Below are positions 52,849 through 62,327 of a stretch of DNA of 64,000 bases, one piece after another (positions within the stretch are counted from its first letter, which is position 1; each line of letters begins with the position of its first letter). Below the pieces are notes generated by a model. It was given only the letters and a program-made list of their open reading frames with translations. It had not been told where the DNA came from and ran no database searches. The DNA comes from Microbulbifer sp. SAOS-129_SWC. GTDB taxonomy: Bacteria > Pseudomonadota > Gammaproteobacteria > Pseudomonadales > Cellvibrionaceae. The stretch lies in assembly GCF_039696035.1 (NCBI RefSeq), contig NZ_CP155567.1, positions 2,785,001 to 2,849,000 of the forward strand. The letters are read 5' to 3'. A program made the position numbers and the translations under genes.

Positions 52849-53979
52849 ATGAAAAACCTGCTCGCGCAACTGACGCTATTGATCTTGCTGCTCGCCGGCC
52901 ACTGCCGCGCCGCCGACAACCTGGTGCTGATTACCATCGATGGACTGCGCTGGCAGGAAGTCTTCGCCGGCCTCGATCCGGCCATCGTCGCGGACGAGAC
53001 GCTGACCCGACACGCGGAGCGGCTCGGGAAAAAGTACGGCGGTAGTAACGCGAAAGAAAAACGCCGCCGGTTGATGCCCTTCCTGTGGCAGACCATCGCC
53101 CGCGACGGCGCACTGCTCGGCAACCGCACCCGCGGTTCCAGAATGCAGGTCACCAACCCCTGGTGGTTTTCCTATCCGGGTTACAACGAGATCCTGAGCG
53201 GCAAGGCGGATCCGAAAATCGACTCCAACGACCGGATCGCCAACCGCAATGTGACGTTTCTCGAATGGCTCAACCGCAGGACGGAGTTTCGCGGTCGCGT
53301 CGCGGCTTTCGCCAGTTGGCATACCTTTGCGGCCATTCTCAACCGCACGCGCAGTGGCCTGCCCGTGAATGCCGGTTTCGAAGTGGCCTCCTGGCCCCAG
53401 CCCTCTCCCCGCGCGCGCCTGCTGAGCCAGTTGCAGAGGCAGACTCCCATCACCTGGAGTTCGCTGCGCTACGACGCCTACACCTACAACCTGGCGCGGG
53501 AATACCTGCTGCAACGGCGCCCGCGGATGCTCTATATCGCCCTGGGCGAGACCGACGATTTTGCCCACGACAAGCAGTACGACCAGTACCTGGATGCCGC
53601 CCACCGCGCCGACAGGTTTATTGCCGACCTCTGGCAGACCCTGCAATCGCTGCCCCAGTATCGCGATAACACCAACCTGGTGATAACGGTCGATCACGGT
53701 CGCGGACGCGATGCAGCACTGTGGCCCTACCACGGCAGCCCGCTGGCGGTACAGAAAAGTCACCCGGAGGAGAAACAGCTGACGCGAACCGGAATTCCCG
53801 GCTCCAACGAGATATGGCTCGCGGCACTGGGGCCCGATATCCGCCCCGGCGGCGAGGTCAGCGGCGGCCCGGTGCTGTTCCAGAATCAGGTGGCGGCGAC
53901 GGCGCTGTCGCTGCTGGGGGAGCAGCCGGAGGATTTTTCCGCAGATATCGGCCCGGCGATACAGACATTACTGAAATAG
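52849..53979 (+). CDS. Exported alkaline-phosphatase-superfamily hydrolase
   Basis: This 376-residue protein has a signal peptide (MKNLLAQLTLLILLLAGHCRAA) and the metal-binding fold of phosphodiesterases/sulfatases: LVLITIDGLRWQEVF (Asp 31), a candidate nucleophile in FSYPGYNEILSGKADP (Ser 108), IALGETDDFAHDKQYDQY (Asp/His) and LVITVDHGRGRD (Asp/His). The exact reaction, phosphatase or phosphodiesterase, is unclear. The ATG at 52849 is chosen for its signal peptide; the longer frame overlaps the divergent gene. Confidence 0.78.
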   Translation: MKNLLAQLTLLILLLAGHCRAADNLVLITIDGLRWQEVFAGLDPAIVADETLTRHAERLGKKYGGSNAKEKRRRLMPFLWQTIARDGALLGNRTRGSRMQVTNPWWFSYPGYNEILSGKADPKIDSNDRIANRNVTFLEWLNRRTEFRGRVAAFASWHTFAAILNRTRSGLPVNAGFEVASWPQPSPRARLLSQLQRQTPITWSSLRYDAYTYNLAREYLLQRRPRMLYIALGETDDFAHDKQYDQYLDAAHRADRFIADLWQTLQSLPQYRDNTNLVITVDHGRGRDAALWPYHGSPLAVQKSHPEEKQLTRTGIPGSNEIWLAALGPDIRPGGEVSGGPVLFQNQVAATALSLLGEQPEDFSADIGPAIQTLLK

Positions 53980-54011
53980 CCCATCGTGGCCCCTCCCGCC
54001 GGTGGCCAACG

Positions 54012-54036
54012 AAAAACGGGCGCCAGGGGCGCCCGT
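54012..54036 (-). terminator. Rho-independent terminator of the S8 protease gene
   Basis: On the minus strand the stem acgggcgcc/ggcgcccgt is followed by a T-run (54012-54016). It also lies downstream of the convergent phosphatase-like gene. Confidence 0.82.
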
Positions 54037-54059
54037 TAGCAGCTTATGCGCCAGATCGG

Positions 54060-56780
54060 CTAGCGCACGACGGTAATCGGCGGTGATGTCCAGCTTTCAA
54101 TATCCGGATAGCTCACACCATCTCCACCCAGCTTGTCGAATTCCAGACGGATGTAGTAGATGCCCTCCGGTGCGGGACTACCATCTTCCAACCTGCCATC
54201 CCACTGCGCGAAATCCAGTCCGGTACCAGTGCCACTGTTACGCACCCAGTACTCGAACAGTTTTGCAGGTCGCAAGCCAGTGTAGCGGTCCCTGGCCCAG
54301 GCGATGGTTTTGCCTGACGCATCGATCACGCGGGCGCGGTACTTGCGCAGCATCGGAAAGCCCTGCGAGACCATGGCAAATGCCACATCGTCATATTTAT
54401 CCTCGTTACCAAGGTTGAGGGTCAACGCCGTACTCGGGCCTACGGACCAGCCACAGGAGCCCGGCTGCGGATTGCGACAACAGGCGGCCTGGGTCGGCGG
54501 CGGGCCGCTGCACGAGGGGCGCGACTCCGGGCGCAGAGACGGATTATCCAGGCTCGGATTAATCGCGGTGAACGTCGGATTGATCGCCGGCAGCTCCTGG
54601 TAGTCCCCCTTCAGGCCGAGATACGGAACCCGCAGGGTGCTGCCTCCATCCTGCGGGATCAGTTCTATCCAGCCCGACAGAATGCTGCCGCCGGTGAGTG
54701 CTGACGGTTCACGGAACTCCGCCGTCAAGGTAGCTTCACCTTCCGCTGGCACCGTCAGTGTGGAAACAGAGAAGGACACCTCGGCCGCAGCGGTACTCGG
54801 ATTCCAGCGGAACGTCATCGGCGGCTCGACTGAAATAGCAGCCCGATGTCGAACACGGTAGGTAATCTCCTTATCACTTTTATTTTCTACCGTAATGTCG
54901 CGGCTTGCCGGCCGGCCATTGAGGTCGTGCAGGGCGATCTTGGCCGGAGTGGCCTTCCCTGTGCTGCCGATGGCCGCGAGCGCATTGACCATGCCCGCCC
55001 CCTGTTGCGCAATCGGATGCAAGCCCAGCGACGGATTCGTGGTGAAATCGGCCGGCGCGGACGTACCGAGCAGCACTTCGCGCACCTCACGAGCTTTAAG
55101 GGACGGGTTGGCAGACAGCATCAGCGCCGCGATACCGGCGACATGCGGCGCTGCCATTGAGGTGCCGTCCATCACGCCGTAGTAACCCGCATAGCCGGGA
55201 ATGGTTGAAAAGATATACCCTCCTGGTGCCATGACATCGGGCTTCATATCCAGCTCGTGGCTGGGTCCCCAGGAGCTGAAATACGCGGGCAACCCGGGAA
55301 AGGCAGAGGGATCATCGTAGAAATAGCCCCAGTCGAGGCTCATACCCGGGCTCATCGCCGCGATCTTTTCCGCATCCCGGGTCCGCACAACCACCGTGGG
55401 TATTGGCAGGGAATCATGGCTGCTGCCGAACTGGGAAGGCCAGCGGTTCGGATTCCACGAGTCCTGCCACATAATGACGGCTTCGGCACCCGCGGCAGCC
55501 AGGTAGCTTACCGCGGCCAGGGGCCTGCAGGTGTAGGAGCCGCGCTTGAGCAAAACCGCCTGCCCCTCGTACGAGGTACCCTCGGGCACCGGCTGACAAT
55601 TCGCGACACCGGCGTCGACGATCGGCAGGGTACCGGTGCCGGGAACCGACGGCCCCTTGTACATGATACGAAACGGGATCTTCTCGCCGTTGGTCAGTTT
55701 GAACGCCAGCTCATCCCGCTCGGAATTGTAGGCAGCTGCCACGGCAATGGCGCGTTTGGCAATGGAGGGACTTCCGGGCAGGAACGGACCCGCCAGCGTG
55801 TTGCCGATGGCAACCACCGGCACGCTGCCACGCTTCACCATGTTGTCGACAGCGCGGGACAGCAAACCATTCTGGATCACTTCTATGCGGTTACTGCCCC
55901 AGCTCATGTTGACCACATCACAGTGGTCTTCTACCGCCTGCTCCATCGCCGCAATCAAAACATCTTCGGTTGCGATACGATTCCTGGTGCCGAATACGCG
56001 GTAGACACGCAGTTTTGCATCCGGGGCCACCCCCATCATGATGTCGTCTTCGCCGGCGGCGATCCCCGCCACATGGGTGCCGTGCATCGCCGCGGTACCG
56101 TAACGATCGTCATAGGGATCGGCATCATCATCGGCAAAGTCATAACCGCCAATCACCTTGCTGTTGGGGAATCCCGGTCCGCCGAGTGCGGGGTGATCGT
56201 AATCGATACCACTGTCGATAATGCCAATCACCACACCTTTACCGGTAATTCCGGCTTTATGCGCTTCGGGCACACCCGTCAGATGGGTCACCGTGACGTC
56301 TTCCCGCGTCGTGCCGTTGGGTGCGCTCGCCGGCACCGGGGCCGTGTCACTCATCACCTGATAGACCGGATGCGTCGAGGTGACAATATCCAGTGCTTCG
56401 AGAGCCGCCAGGTCCCCGGCGGCAATTTCGATGGACATGCCGTTAAACAGCACCTCGAAGTCCCGCCGCTCTTTGAATGCAATCCCGGCAGCCCTGGCCT
56501 GCGCGCGGAAGGTGTCTTGCTCCTGCTTGAGTTTGCGACGATAAGCGGCTTCGCGGTTGGCATTAACACCGGCTTCCGCCAGTGATTTGCTGGAAAGCTC
56601 GACAAAGCGAATCAAACGACCATCGCTCGTTGCCGGCGCTTCCGCCTCGGGCGAAGGTTCGAGATCCAGCACAGGATCATCGGCAAACGCGCCCTGCACC
56701 GACAACAGCCCCCCCGAGAAAAACAGTGCAGCCGTCAGCAGCCAGCGGCGACTGCTCTCGGCCAAATAGTGATTATTCAT
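54060..56780 (-). CDS. Secreted subtilisin-like (S8) serine protease with PA domain
   Basis: This 906-residue protein has a signal peptide (RRWLLTAALFFSGGLLSVQGAFA), an inhibitor-type propeptide (about residues 50-140) and the catalytic triad: Asp in GIIDSGIDYDHPALG, His in MHGTHVAGIAAGEDD, Ser in DGTSMAAPHVAGIAALML. A PA domain (EGQAVLLKRGSYTCRPLAAVSYLAAAGAEAVIM) is inserted between His and Ser. A beta-sandwich region follows, with a Cys-rich stretch (CSGPPPTQAACCRNPQPGSC) near residue 780 and a final beta domain (GIYYIRLEFDKLGG). Likely an extracellular nutrient-scavenging protease. Confidence 0.92.
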   Translation of the reverse strand: MNNHYLAESSRRWLLTAALFFSGGLLSVQGAFADDPVLDLEPSPEAEAPATSDGRLIRFVELSSKSLAEAGVNANREAAYRRKLKQEQDTFRAQARAAGIAFKERRDFEVLFNGMSIEIAAGDLAALEALDIVTSTHPVYQVMSDTAPVPASAPNGTTREDVTVTHLTGVPEAHKAGITGKGVVIGIIDSGIDYDHPALGGPGFPNSKVIGGYDFADDDADPYDDRYGTAAMHGTHVAGIAAGEDDIMMGVAPDAKLRVYRVFGTRNRIATEDVLIAAMEQAVEDHCDVVNMSWGSNRIEVIQNGLLSRAVDNMVKRGSVPVVAIGNTLAGPFLPGSPSIAKRAIAVAAAYNSERDELAFKLTNGEKIPFRIMYKGPSVPGTGTLPIVDAGVANCQPVPEGTSYEGQAVLLKRGSYTCRPLAAVSYLAAAGAEAVIMWQDSWNPNRWPSQFGSSHDSLPIPTVVVRTRDAEKIAAMSPGMSLDWGYFYDDPSAFPGLPAYFSSWGPSHELDMKPDVMAPGGYIFSTIPGYAGYYGVMDGTSMAAPHVAGIAALMLSANPSLKAREVREVLLGTSAPADFTTNPSLGLHPIAQQGAGMVNALAAIGSTGKATPAKIALHDLNGRPASRDITVENKSDKEITYRVRHRAAISVEPPMTFRWNPSTAAAEVSFSVSTLTVPAEGEATLTAEFREPSALTGGSILSGWIELIPQDGGSTLRVPYLGLKGDYQELPAINPTFTAINPSLDNPSLRPESRPSCSGPPPTQAACCRNPQPGSCGWSVGPSTALTLNLGNEDKYDDVAFAMVSQGFPMLRKYRARVIDASGKTIAWARDRYTGLRPAKLFEYWVRNSGTGTGLDFAQWDGRLEDGSPAPEGIYYIRLEFDKLGGDGVSYPDIESWTSPPITVVR

Positions 56781-57157
56781 CCGGATAGCTCCTCTGAAAA
56801 AGTCCGCAAGCGACTGCCGGGCGTGTAAAAGCGGCCGTCAACCTGCCAGTCAGACATGCTAGAAGAGCGCATCAAAATCCATCTATAGGGGAATCCCCGA
56901 TATTCACAGCGAGCCACCGCGACCGGAAAAACACATCACACCCACAATGCGAACTTTGTCACGCACCCAAACCTTTGAGCGACTCCTGCACAAGGGAGGG
57001 TTAACGGGGTAATGCAGAAAAGCGCGCTGGCAACGCGCACTCACGAGGTCCGATAAAAGAGTGTTTTATAACGGCGGGAAGGCAGCAAAGCCGCTCCGCG
57101 AAGAGCGCTGTGGCGGAGGCGGGAAAGTGGCCGCCGGCGCGGCGGCCACTGGTAGTA
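56781..57157. other. Spacer between S8 protease and GH97 genes
   Basis: This 377-bp region carries the promoter of the S8 gene (its first part is relatively AT-rich) and, near its right end, a hairpin described separately. No credible coding frame with a ribosome-binding site is present. Confidence 0.5.
57126..57150 (-). terminator. Hairpin terminator of the GH97 gene
   Basis: The perfect stem agtggccgcc/ggcggccact with a 5-base loop begins 7 bases after the GH97 stop on the minus strand. It is followed by only a short T-pair, so termination is likely but not classical. Confidence 0.6.
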
Positions 57158-59212
57158 TTAATTCAAAGCGCGAAAGCGTACGGCGATACCGCCACTCGGT
57201 GCCAACCGTACTTTCAGGCTATCTCCCCGATCCACGGTTTTCTTCTCGATCACCATCGCGTAGGGATTGGTTTTCCAGTCCGCCTCGGCGCCGTCGCGGT
57301 AAATCTGCGCTTCATAGCGCTTGCCCTTGGCCAGGAAGTCCAGCGGCAGGTCGAGCGTGCGCGCATTTTCGTCGGTCAGCGCACCGAGATACCAGTCATC
57401 AGCGCCGCGCTGCTGGCGGGCAAAGGCGACATAGTCCCCGACTTCGCCGGCGATGGCCCGGCTCTGCTCCCAGTCGGTGGGCACGTCGCGGATAAACTGG
57501 AACGCGTCCGGGCGCGCCGCGTAGTTTTTCGGCAGGTCGGCGGCCATCTGGATCGGGCTGTAGAGCACCACGTAGAGTGCCAGCTGTTTGGCCAGCGTGG
57601 TCTGTGGGCGGTTCTCGCCGTCGAGGCCATTGAAACCCAGATCGAAGATACCCGGAGTGAAATCCATCGGGCCGGACAGCATGCGCGTGAACGGCAGCAT
57701 CGCGGTATGTTCCGGCGGATTGGGCGGCGAGCCCCAGGCGTTGTACTCCTGGCCGCGGGCACCCTCGCGAGACAGCCAGTTGGGATAGGTGCGGCGCAGG
57801 CCGGTGTCCTTGATCGGCTCGTGGGTGTCGATGCTGATATGGCGCTTGGCCGCCTCGGTGACACTGCGCAGGTACTCGCCCACCATAAACTGGCCGTCGT
57901 GCCACTCGTGGCGGGCGATGCCGTTCTCGTCGATACGCTTAATGGTACCGCCGTCGGCCACGTAGCCGGTCTTGACCTGGGTCACGCCCATTTTCTGGTA
58001 CAGATCGTAGGCCGCATCCATCTGCCGGTCATAGTTGGTGACGCTGCCGGCGGTCTCGTGGTGGCCGATCAGGCGCACGCCCTTTTTGCGGCCATAGTCG
58101 GTCACGGCCTGCAGGTCGAAATCCGGGTAGGCCTGGGTGAAGCTGAAAACGTCGCCGTTGTGGAACCAGTCGCCGTCCCAGCCTTTATTCCAGCCTTCCA
58201 CCAGCACACCGTCGAAACCGTTATTCGCGGCGAAATCCATATAGCGCTCGGTCTCGGCGGTGGTAGCACCGTGCTTGGGACCGGAACCCCAGGTCTTCTC
58301 GCCCAGGTGCATGGCCCACCAGATACCTACATATTTACCCGGCTTGACCCAGGACACATCACCGAGCTTGTTGGGCTCGTTCAGGTTCAGGATCAGGTCC
58401 GAGTTCAGCAGGCCCACCGCGTCGGCGGAAATCTGCAGCGTGCGCCACGGTGTCTTGAACGGTGCGGCGGTCTTGACCAGGGTGCCGTCGGACCAGGGCA
58501 CCAGCGCCGCCTTGAATACGCCCGGGCGGCGCTGGTCGAGCGTCATGGAGGCGTAGTCCACCAGTGCCGCTTCGTGGATGCTGACGTGGGTGCCGGTGGG
58601 CAGCTCGAAGGTGAACGGCGTCTGCGCGCGATCGACCGTGTGCAGCGGCGTGGTGCGGTAGGGATATTCGTAGCGGTTCCAGCCGCGCGCGGGGATCCAC
58701 CAGGCGGTGGACTCGCCGCTGTCGGCAATGCGGAACTCGGTCAGCTCATCGGTGATCTCGGCGCGCTCGCGGCCGGCCTGCTTGGGCACTTCATAGCGAA
58801 AGCCGAGGCCATCGTCAAACAGGCGGAAGCGTACGGTAAAGCGCCCGGCGGAGCCATCGGCGCGGGCGAAATCAACACTCAGCTCGCGGTGGTTGTCGCG
58901 CACGACGCGGCGCTCGCCCCAGGGCTGTTCCCAGGTGCCATCGGCGCTGTCGCGATGGCTGCCGGCGATGACCAGGCCATCCTCGAACGGCTTGCCGGTC
59001 TTGAACACCATGCCCAGCTGCGACGGTGTCACCACCGTATGGCCGCGGAACTGCACGCTGTAGTGCGCCGCGCCGCCGTCGTCGCTGACCTGCAGCTGCA
59101 GTTCGCCGTTCGGTGAACTGGCCTTTAGCGTCTCGGCCTGCGCCGACGCGCCGGCGCCGAACACCAGCAGGGCGGCCGCGCTGGTTAAAAGTTGCCTGAA
59201 GTCGATTCTCAT
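57158..59212 (-). CDS. GH97 family alpha-glucosidase (SusB-like)
   Basis: This 684-residue protein has a signal peptide (MRIDFRQLLTSAAALLVFGAGASAQA), an N-terminal beta-super-sandwich, the GH97 catalytic barrel (FDGVLVEGWNKGWDGDWFHN, GVRLIGHHETAGSVTNYD, ISIDTHEPIKDTGLRRTYPNWLSREGARGQEYNAW, NPPEHTAMLPFTRMLSGPMDFTPG) and a C-terminal beta domain. The Glu in NPPEH, equivalent to the general acid of SusB, and the Glu of HHETAG are kept, so an inverting, SusB-type alpha-glucosidase is likely. The enzyme would work in the periplasm on malto-oligosaccharides. The start was moved to 59212 to give the signal peptide. Confidence 0.9.
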   Translation of the reverse strand: MRIDFRQLLTSAAALLVFGAGASAQAETLKASSPNGELQLQVSDDGGAAHYSVQFRGHTVVTPSQLGMVFKTGKPFEDGLVIAGSHRDSADGTWEQPWGERRVVRDNHRELSVDFARADGSAGRFTVRFRLFDDGLGFRYEVPKQAGRERAEITDELTEFRIADSGESTAWWIPARGWNRYEYPYRTTPLHTVDRAQTPFTFELPTGTHVSIHEAALVDYASMTLDQRRPGVFKAALVPWSDGTLVKTAAPFKTPWRTLQISADAVGLLNSDLILNLNEPNKLGDVSWVKPGKYVGIWWAMHLGEKTWGSGPKHGATTAETERYMDFAANNGFDGVLVEGWNKGWDGDWFHNGDVFSFTQAYPDFDLQAVTDYGRKKGVRLIGHHETAGSVTNYDRQMDAAYDLYQKMGVTQVKTGYVADGGTIKRIDENGIARHEWHDGQFMVGEYLRSVTEAAKRHISIDTHEPIKDTGLRRTYPNWLSREGARGQEYNAWGSPPNPPEHTAMLPFTRMLSGPMDFTPGIFDLGFNGLDGENRPQTTLAKQLALYVVLYSPIQMAADLPKNYAARPDAFQFIRDVPTDWEQSRAIAGEVGDYVAFARQQRGADDWYLGALTDENARTLDLPLDFLAKGKRYEAQIYRDGAEADWKTNPYAMVIEKKTVDRGDSLKVRLAPSGGIAVRFRALN

Positions 59213-59380
59213 TATTTTCAACCCCGTTACTTGCTTGAGGAAATCATTCTCCCTGTATACCACGTACACCGCGCCCACGGCCTCCGCCCCACACTACGCC
59301 CCCGCGCCCTGCCCCAACCTCTGCAGCCCCGGCCCGATTCGCTACAATGGCCGCCCATTTCGCCAGCGCCGGGAGGCCCC

Positions 59381-60040
59381 ATGACCATCAAAGCCATTCT
59401 CTTCGATCACGACGGCACCCTGGTGGATTCCGAGCCGGCCCACTTCAGTATCTGGCAGAAGGTCTTGGCCCCCTATGGGGTGGACCTGAGCGAGGCGATT
59501 TATCGAGAGTACTGCGCCGGGCTGCCGGCGCCGGACAACGCGCGCGACCTGATCAGCCGCTACGCCATTGAGGCACAACCGGAGCAGCTGGTACGCGACA
59601 AAATTGCGGCAACCCGCCGTTTCCTGGAGAGCGCCGCCTTTCCGCTGATGCCGGGGGCACTTGAGGTGGTGCAACACTGCCACAGCCTGGGCCTGCGCCT
59701 GGCAATTGTCACCGGCTCCGGGCGCGCGGTGGTGGAAGCTACTGCGCGCAGTCACGGCTGGCAGCCGTTGTTCGAAACGCTGATATCGGCCGACGATGTC
59801 GCGCGCAACAAGCCGCACCCGGATGGCTACCAGCTGGCGCTGCAGCGCCTGGGGCTGGAACCCGGGCACTGCATCGCCATCGAAGACACCGAACACGGCC
59901 TGGCAGCCGCCGATGCCGCCGGCGTCCCGTGCCTGGCGGTGCCCAACGAGATGTCGCGAGAGCACGATTTCTCCCGCGCGACCGGCCGCTTCGACAGCCT
60001 CGCCGATGCGGCCCACTGGGTGGCGGCGCGCCGCGGCTGA
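59381..60040 (+). CDS. HAD superfamily hydrolase, beta-phosphoglucomutase-like
   Basis: This 219-residue protein has all four HAD motifs: IKAILFDHDGTLVDSEP (nucleophile Asp), AIVTGSGRAVVE (motif II), a Lys in NKPHPDGYQLAL (motif III) and IAIEDTEHGLAAADAAGVP (acidic motif IV). A helical cap between motif I and II is of the PGMB type. It may be a sugar-phosphate phosphatase or mutase. It is divergent from the GH97 gene, with 168 bases between their starts. The ATG at 59381 follows GGGAGG. Confidence 0.88.
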   Translation: MTIKAILFDHDGTLVDSEPAHFSIWQKVLAPYGVDLSEAIYREYCAGLPAPDNARDLISRYAIEAQPEQLVRDKIAATRRFLESAAFPLMPGALEVVQHCHSLGLRLAIVTGSGRAVVEATARSHGWQPLFETLISADDVARNKPHPDGYQLALQRLGLEPGHCIAIEDTEHGLAAADAAGVPCLAVPNEMSREHDFSRATGRFDSLADAAHWVAARRG

Positions 60041-60193
60041 CAACGCGGTGGCTCAGAGCGCTGCCGCCAGGCGAGCAGCGCCCGGTCAATTTGCCCAAAT
60101 GCGGACCGGGTAGCTGGTCGTCGCCGCCCGGATTCCGCATAATTGCCTGCTCTCAATCGCCCCTGTCAAAACATAGAAAAATGGCCTGCTGTA

Positions 60194-61186
60194 ATGTGGT
60201 TTAAGAATCTGCGCGTTTACCGCCTCACCAAGGAATTCGCCCTCACTGCCGAAAAATTGAACGAACTGCTGGAGCCCGATACGTTCGTGCCCTGCGGCAG
60301 CCAGGATGCGGCCCGTTACGGCTGGGTGCCGCCGCTCGGCCGCCACGGCAGCGAGCTGGTGCACACCGCCAACGGCTACCTGATGGTCTGCGCCAAGAAG
60401 CAGGAGAAGGTGATCCCCGCGGCGGTAGTCAACGAGAAGGTCGAGGAAATGGCGCTGGCCCTTTCCGAGAAGGAAGCCCGCCAGGTGGGCCGCAAGGAAC
60501 GCCAGAACCTGAAGGATGAAGTGCTGCTGGAGATGCGCCCCAAGGCCTTCGCCCGCTCGCGCCTGCAGTACGCCTACATCGCGCCGAAAGACGGCTGGGT
60601 GGTGGTGGACGCTTCCTCGGCCTCCGCTGCCGAGGAGCTGCTGGAAAACCTGCGCGAAGCCATAAGTAGCCTGGCGGTGGTGCCGCTGGCGGCCAAGAAC
60701 CTGCCCCAGCAGACCATGACCCACTGGCTCACCGCGCCGGAAGCGCCGGCGCAATTCGAATTCGGCCACGAGTGCGAACTGCGCGACCCCAAAGACAGCG
60801 GCAGCGTGATCCGCTGCAAGAATCAGGACCTGTGCGCCGAGGAGATCCACAACCACCTGGTCGCCGGCCTGCAGGTGCACAAACTGGGGCTGGTGTGGCG
60901 CGGCGGCATCGAGTTTGTTGTCGACGACCAGCTGTCGCTGAAGCGCATCAAGTTCGGCGACGAACTGATCGAGAAGGCGGACAGCGCCGATAGCGAAAAC
61001 TTCGCCCAGCGCTTTGACGCGGACTTTGCCGTCATGACCCTGGAGCTCTCCGCCCTGCTCAGCGACCTGCTGGCCGCATTCGGCGGCGCCAATACCGAGT
61101 CTGCCAGTGTCGAGGAAATCGTCGCGCGCGCCTCCCGCGCCGAGGCGGAACAGGTGGCCGGCGAAGTCGACGAAGTGGTGTTCTGA
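60194..61186 (+). CDS. rdgC: Recombination-associated protein RdgC
   Basis: This 330-residue protein begins MWFKNLRVYRLTKEFALTAEKLNELL and contains the family blocks PCGSQDAARYGWVPPLGRHG, VNEKVEEMALALSEKEARQVGRKERQNLKDEVL, and CELRDPKDSGSVIRCKNQDL, ending in FDADFAVMTLELSALLSDLLAAFGG. RdgC forms a ring-shaped dimer on DNA and antagonises RecA. The ATG at 60194 (MWFKNL) is the normal family start; an upstream frame is longer but not conserved. A GNAT gene follows at 17 bases. Confidence 0.95.
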   Translation: MWFKNLRVYRLTKEFALTAEKLNELLEPDTFVPCGSQDAARYGWVPPLGRHGSELVHTANGYLMVCAKKQEKVIPAAVVNEKVEEMALALSEKEARQVGRKERQNLKDEVLLEMRPKAFARSRLQYAYIAPKDGWVVVDASSASAAEELLENLREAISSLAVVPLAAKNLPQQTMTHWLTAPEAPAQFEFGHECELRDPKDSGSVIRCKNQDLCAEEIHNHLVAGLQVHKLGLVWRGGIEFVVDDQLSLKRIKFGDELIEKADSADSENFAQRFDADFAVMTLELSALLSDLLAAFGGANTESASVEEIVARASRAEAEQVAGEVDEVVF

Positions 61187-61202
61187 TGCCCGGGGCATTG
61201 CG

Positions 61203-61667
61203 GTGAGAATCGACAACCTGATCGAGCACCCGCACGCGGTGGCGGAGCTGGCACGCTGGCATTTCGATGAGTGGTGCCACCTGTACCCGGAACAGGGCCT
61301 CGACGACTTCACCGAGGATTTGCAGCGCTCGCTGCAGGGCGGGCCGCTGCCGGCCACCTGGGTACTGGTCGACAACGGCCGGATCTGGGGTTCCGCCTCG
61401 GTGCTCGAGCGGGATATGGTCACCAACCTGCACCTGCGGCCCTGGCTCGCCAGTGTCTATGTGCACCCGCAACAGCGCGGCCGCGGGGGCGGCCGGGCAC
61501 TGGTATCCGCGGTCACAGCAGCCTGCCGCGAACGCGGACTGACCGAACTCTACCTGTTCACCCCCGGACAGGAGCAGTTCTACCAGTCGCTGGGCTGGAC
61601 ACTGCTGAAGCGGGAGACCTACCGCGGCGAGGAAGTGGCGATCATGAACCAGCGCCTGCAGGACTGA
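61203..61667 (+). CDS. GNAT family N-acetyltransferase
   Basis: This 154-residue protein starts with GTG (MRIDNLIEHPHAVAELARWHFDEW) shortly after rdgC. It has the acetyl-CoA-binding strand and loop WLASVYVHPQQRGRGGGRALVSAVTAACRERG (the Q/RxxGxG/A motif, about residues 85-115) and the final LYLFTPGQEQFYQSLGWTLLKRE. This is the normal GNAT layout. The substrate is unknown. Probably co-transcribed with rdgC. Confidence 0.87.
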   Translation: MRIDNLIEHPHAVAELARWHFDEWCHLYPEQGLDDFTEDLQRSLQGGPLPATWVLVDNGRIWGSASVLERDMVTNLHLRPWLASVYVHPQQRGRGGGRALVSAVTAACRERGLTELYLFTPGQEQFYQSLGWTLLKRETYRGEEVAIMNQRLQD

Positions 61668-61748
61668 CCCGGCAACTGCTAAGCTCTCAGGGAAGGCGTC
61701 GCCGGAATCCACCGAGCGCGCGCCCTGATAGTGACGGGAGCCCGATCC

Positions 61749-62291
61749 ATGCGCCTGGCTGTTCCTCTCCTGCTCTCCCTGCTGCTGGCTGCCTGCGCGA
61801 GCGCGCCCCGGCCGGGCAGCGGCCACGCCGAAACCAACTGGAGTCAGTACCGCACCTTCGGTTTCGTCCCCAAACCGACCGGCAGCGCCGGCGCCAACCG
61901 GGTACAGGCGGCGCTGCGCGCCCAGGTCAGCAGCCAGCTGCGCCGCCGCGGCCTGACCCCGAGCAGCCACCCGGACCTGCTGGTAAGCCTGTCAGTGAAG
62001 ACCCAGCGCAAGTCGAGGACACAGGTGTCCGCCACCACCGGTTACGCCGCGGCCCGCTACCCGTTTCTCGAGGCCTATTACGAGCGCCTCGATCCCGCGC
62101 AGATCACCACCATCGACAGTTATACCGAGGGTTACCTGACCGTCGATCTGCTCGATGTCCAGCAGCGCAAGCGGGTGTGGCGTGGCAAGGCCCAGGGACG
62201 CCTGAGTCGCGAAAACCTGGCCCAGCCGGAAGCCACTGCCGCCAAGGCCGTGGCGCAAGCCTTCCGGCAACTGCCGCTGCGGGCGCGCTGA
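61749..62291 (+). CDS. DUF4136-type lipoprotein
   Basis: This 180-residue protein has a lipoprotein signal (MRLAVPLLLSLLLAAC, lipobox LAAC at about residue 16) and a DUF4136-like fold: WSQYRTFGFVP, IDSYTEGYLTVDLLDVQQRKRVWRGKAQGR, and an Ala-rich end. Members are anchored outer membrane proteins of unknown function. The ATG at 61749 was selected for the signal; it may be cotranscribed with the GNAT gene 81 bases upstream. Confidence 0.85.
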   Translation: MRLAVPLLLSLLLAACASAPRPGSGHAETNWSQYRTFGFVPKPTGSAGANRVQAALRAQVSSQLRRRGLTPSSHPDLLVSLSVKTQRKSRTQVSATTGYAAARYPFLEAYYERLDPAQITTIDSYTEGYLTVDLLDVQQRKRVWRGKAQGRLSRENLAQPEATAAKAVAQAFRQLPLRAR

Positions 62292-62327
62292 CCCCAGGCG
62301 CCGGCGGCAGTTAGCGGGGCGGCGGAA

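Noticed and set aside
57110..59116. 668-residue open frame on the plus strand
   Set aside because: It lies entirely opposite the GH97 gene, whose catalytic motifs are clear. High GC content makes long antisense frames common, and this one has no recognisable domain.
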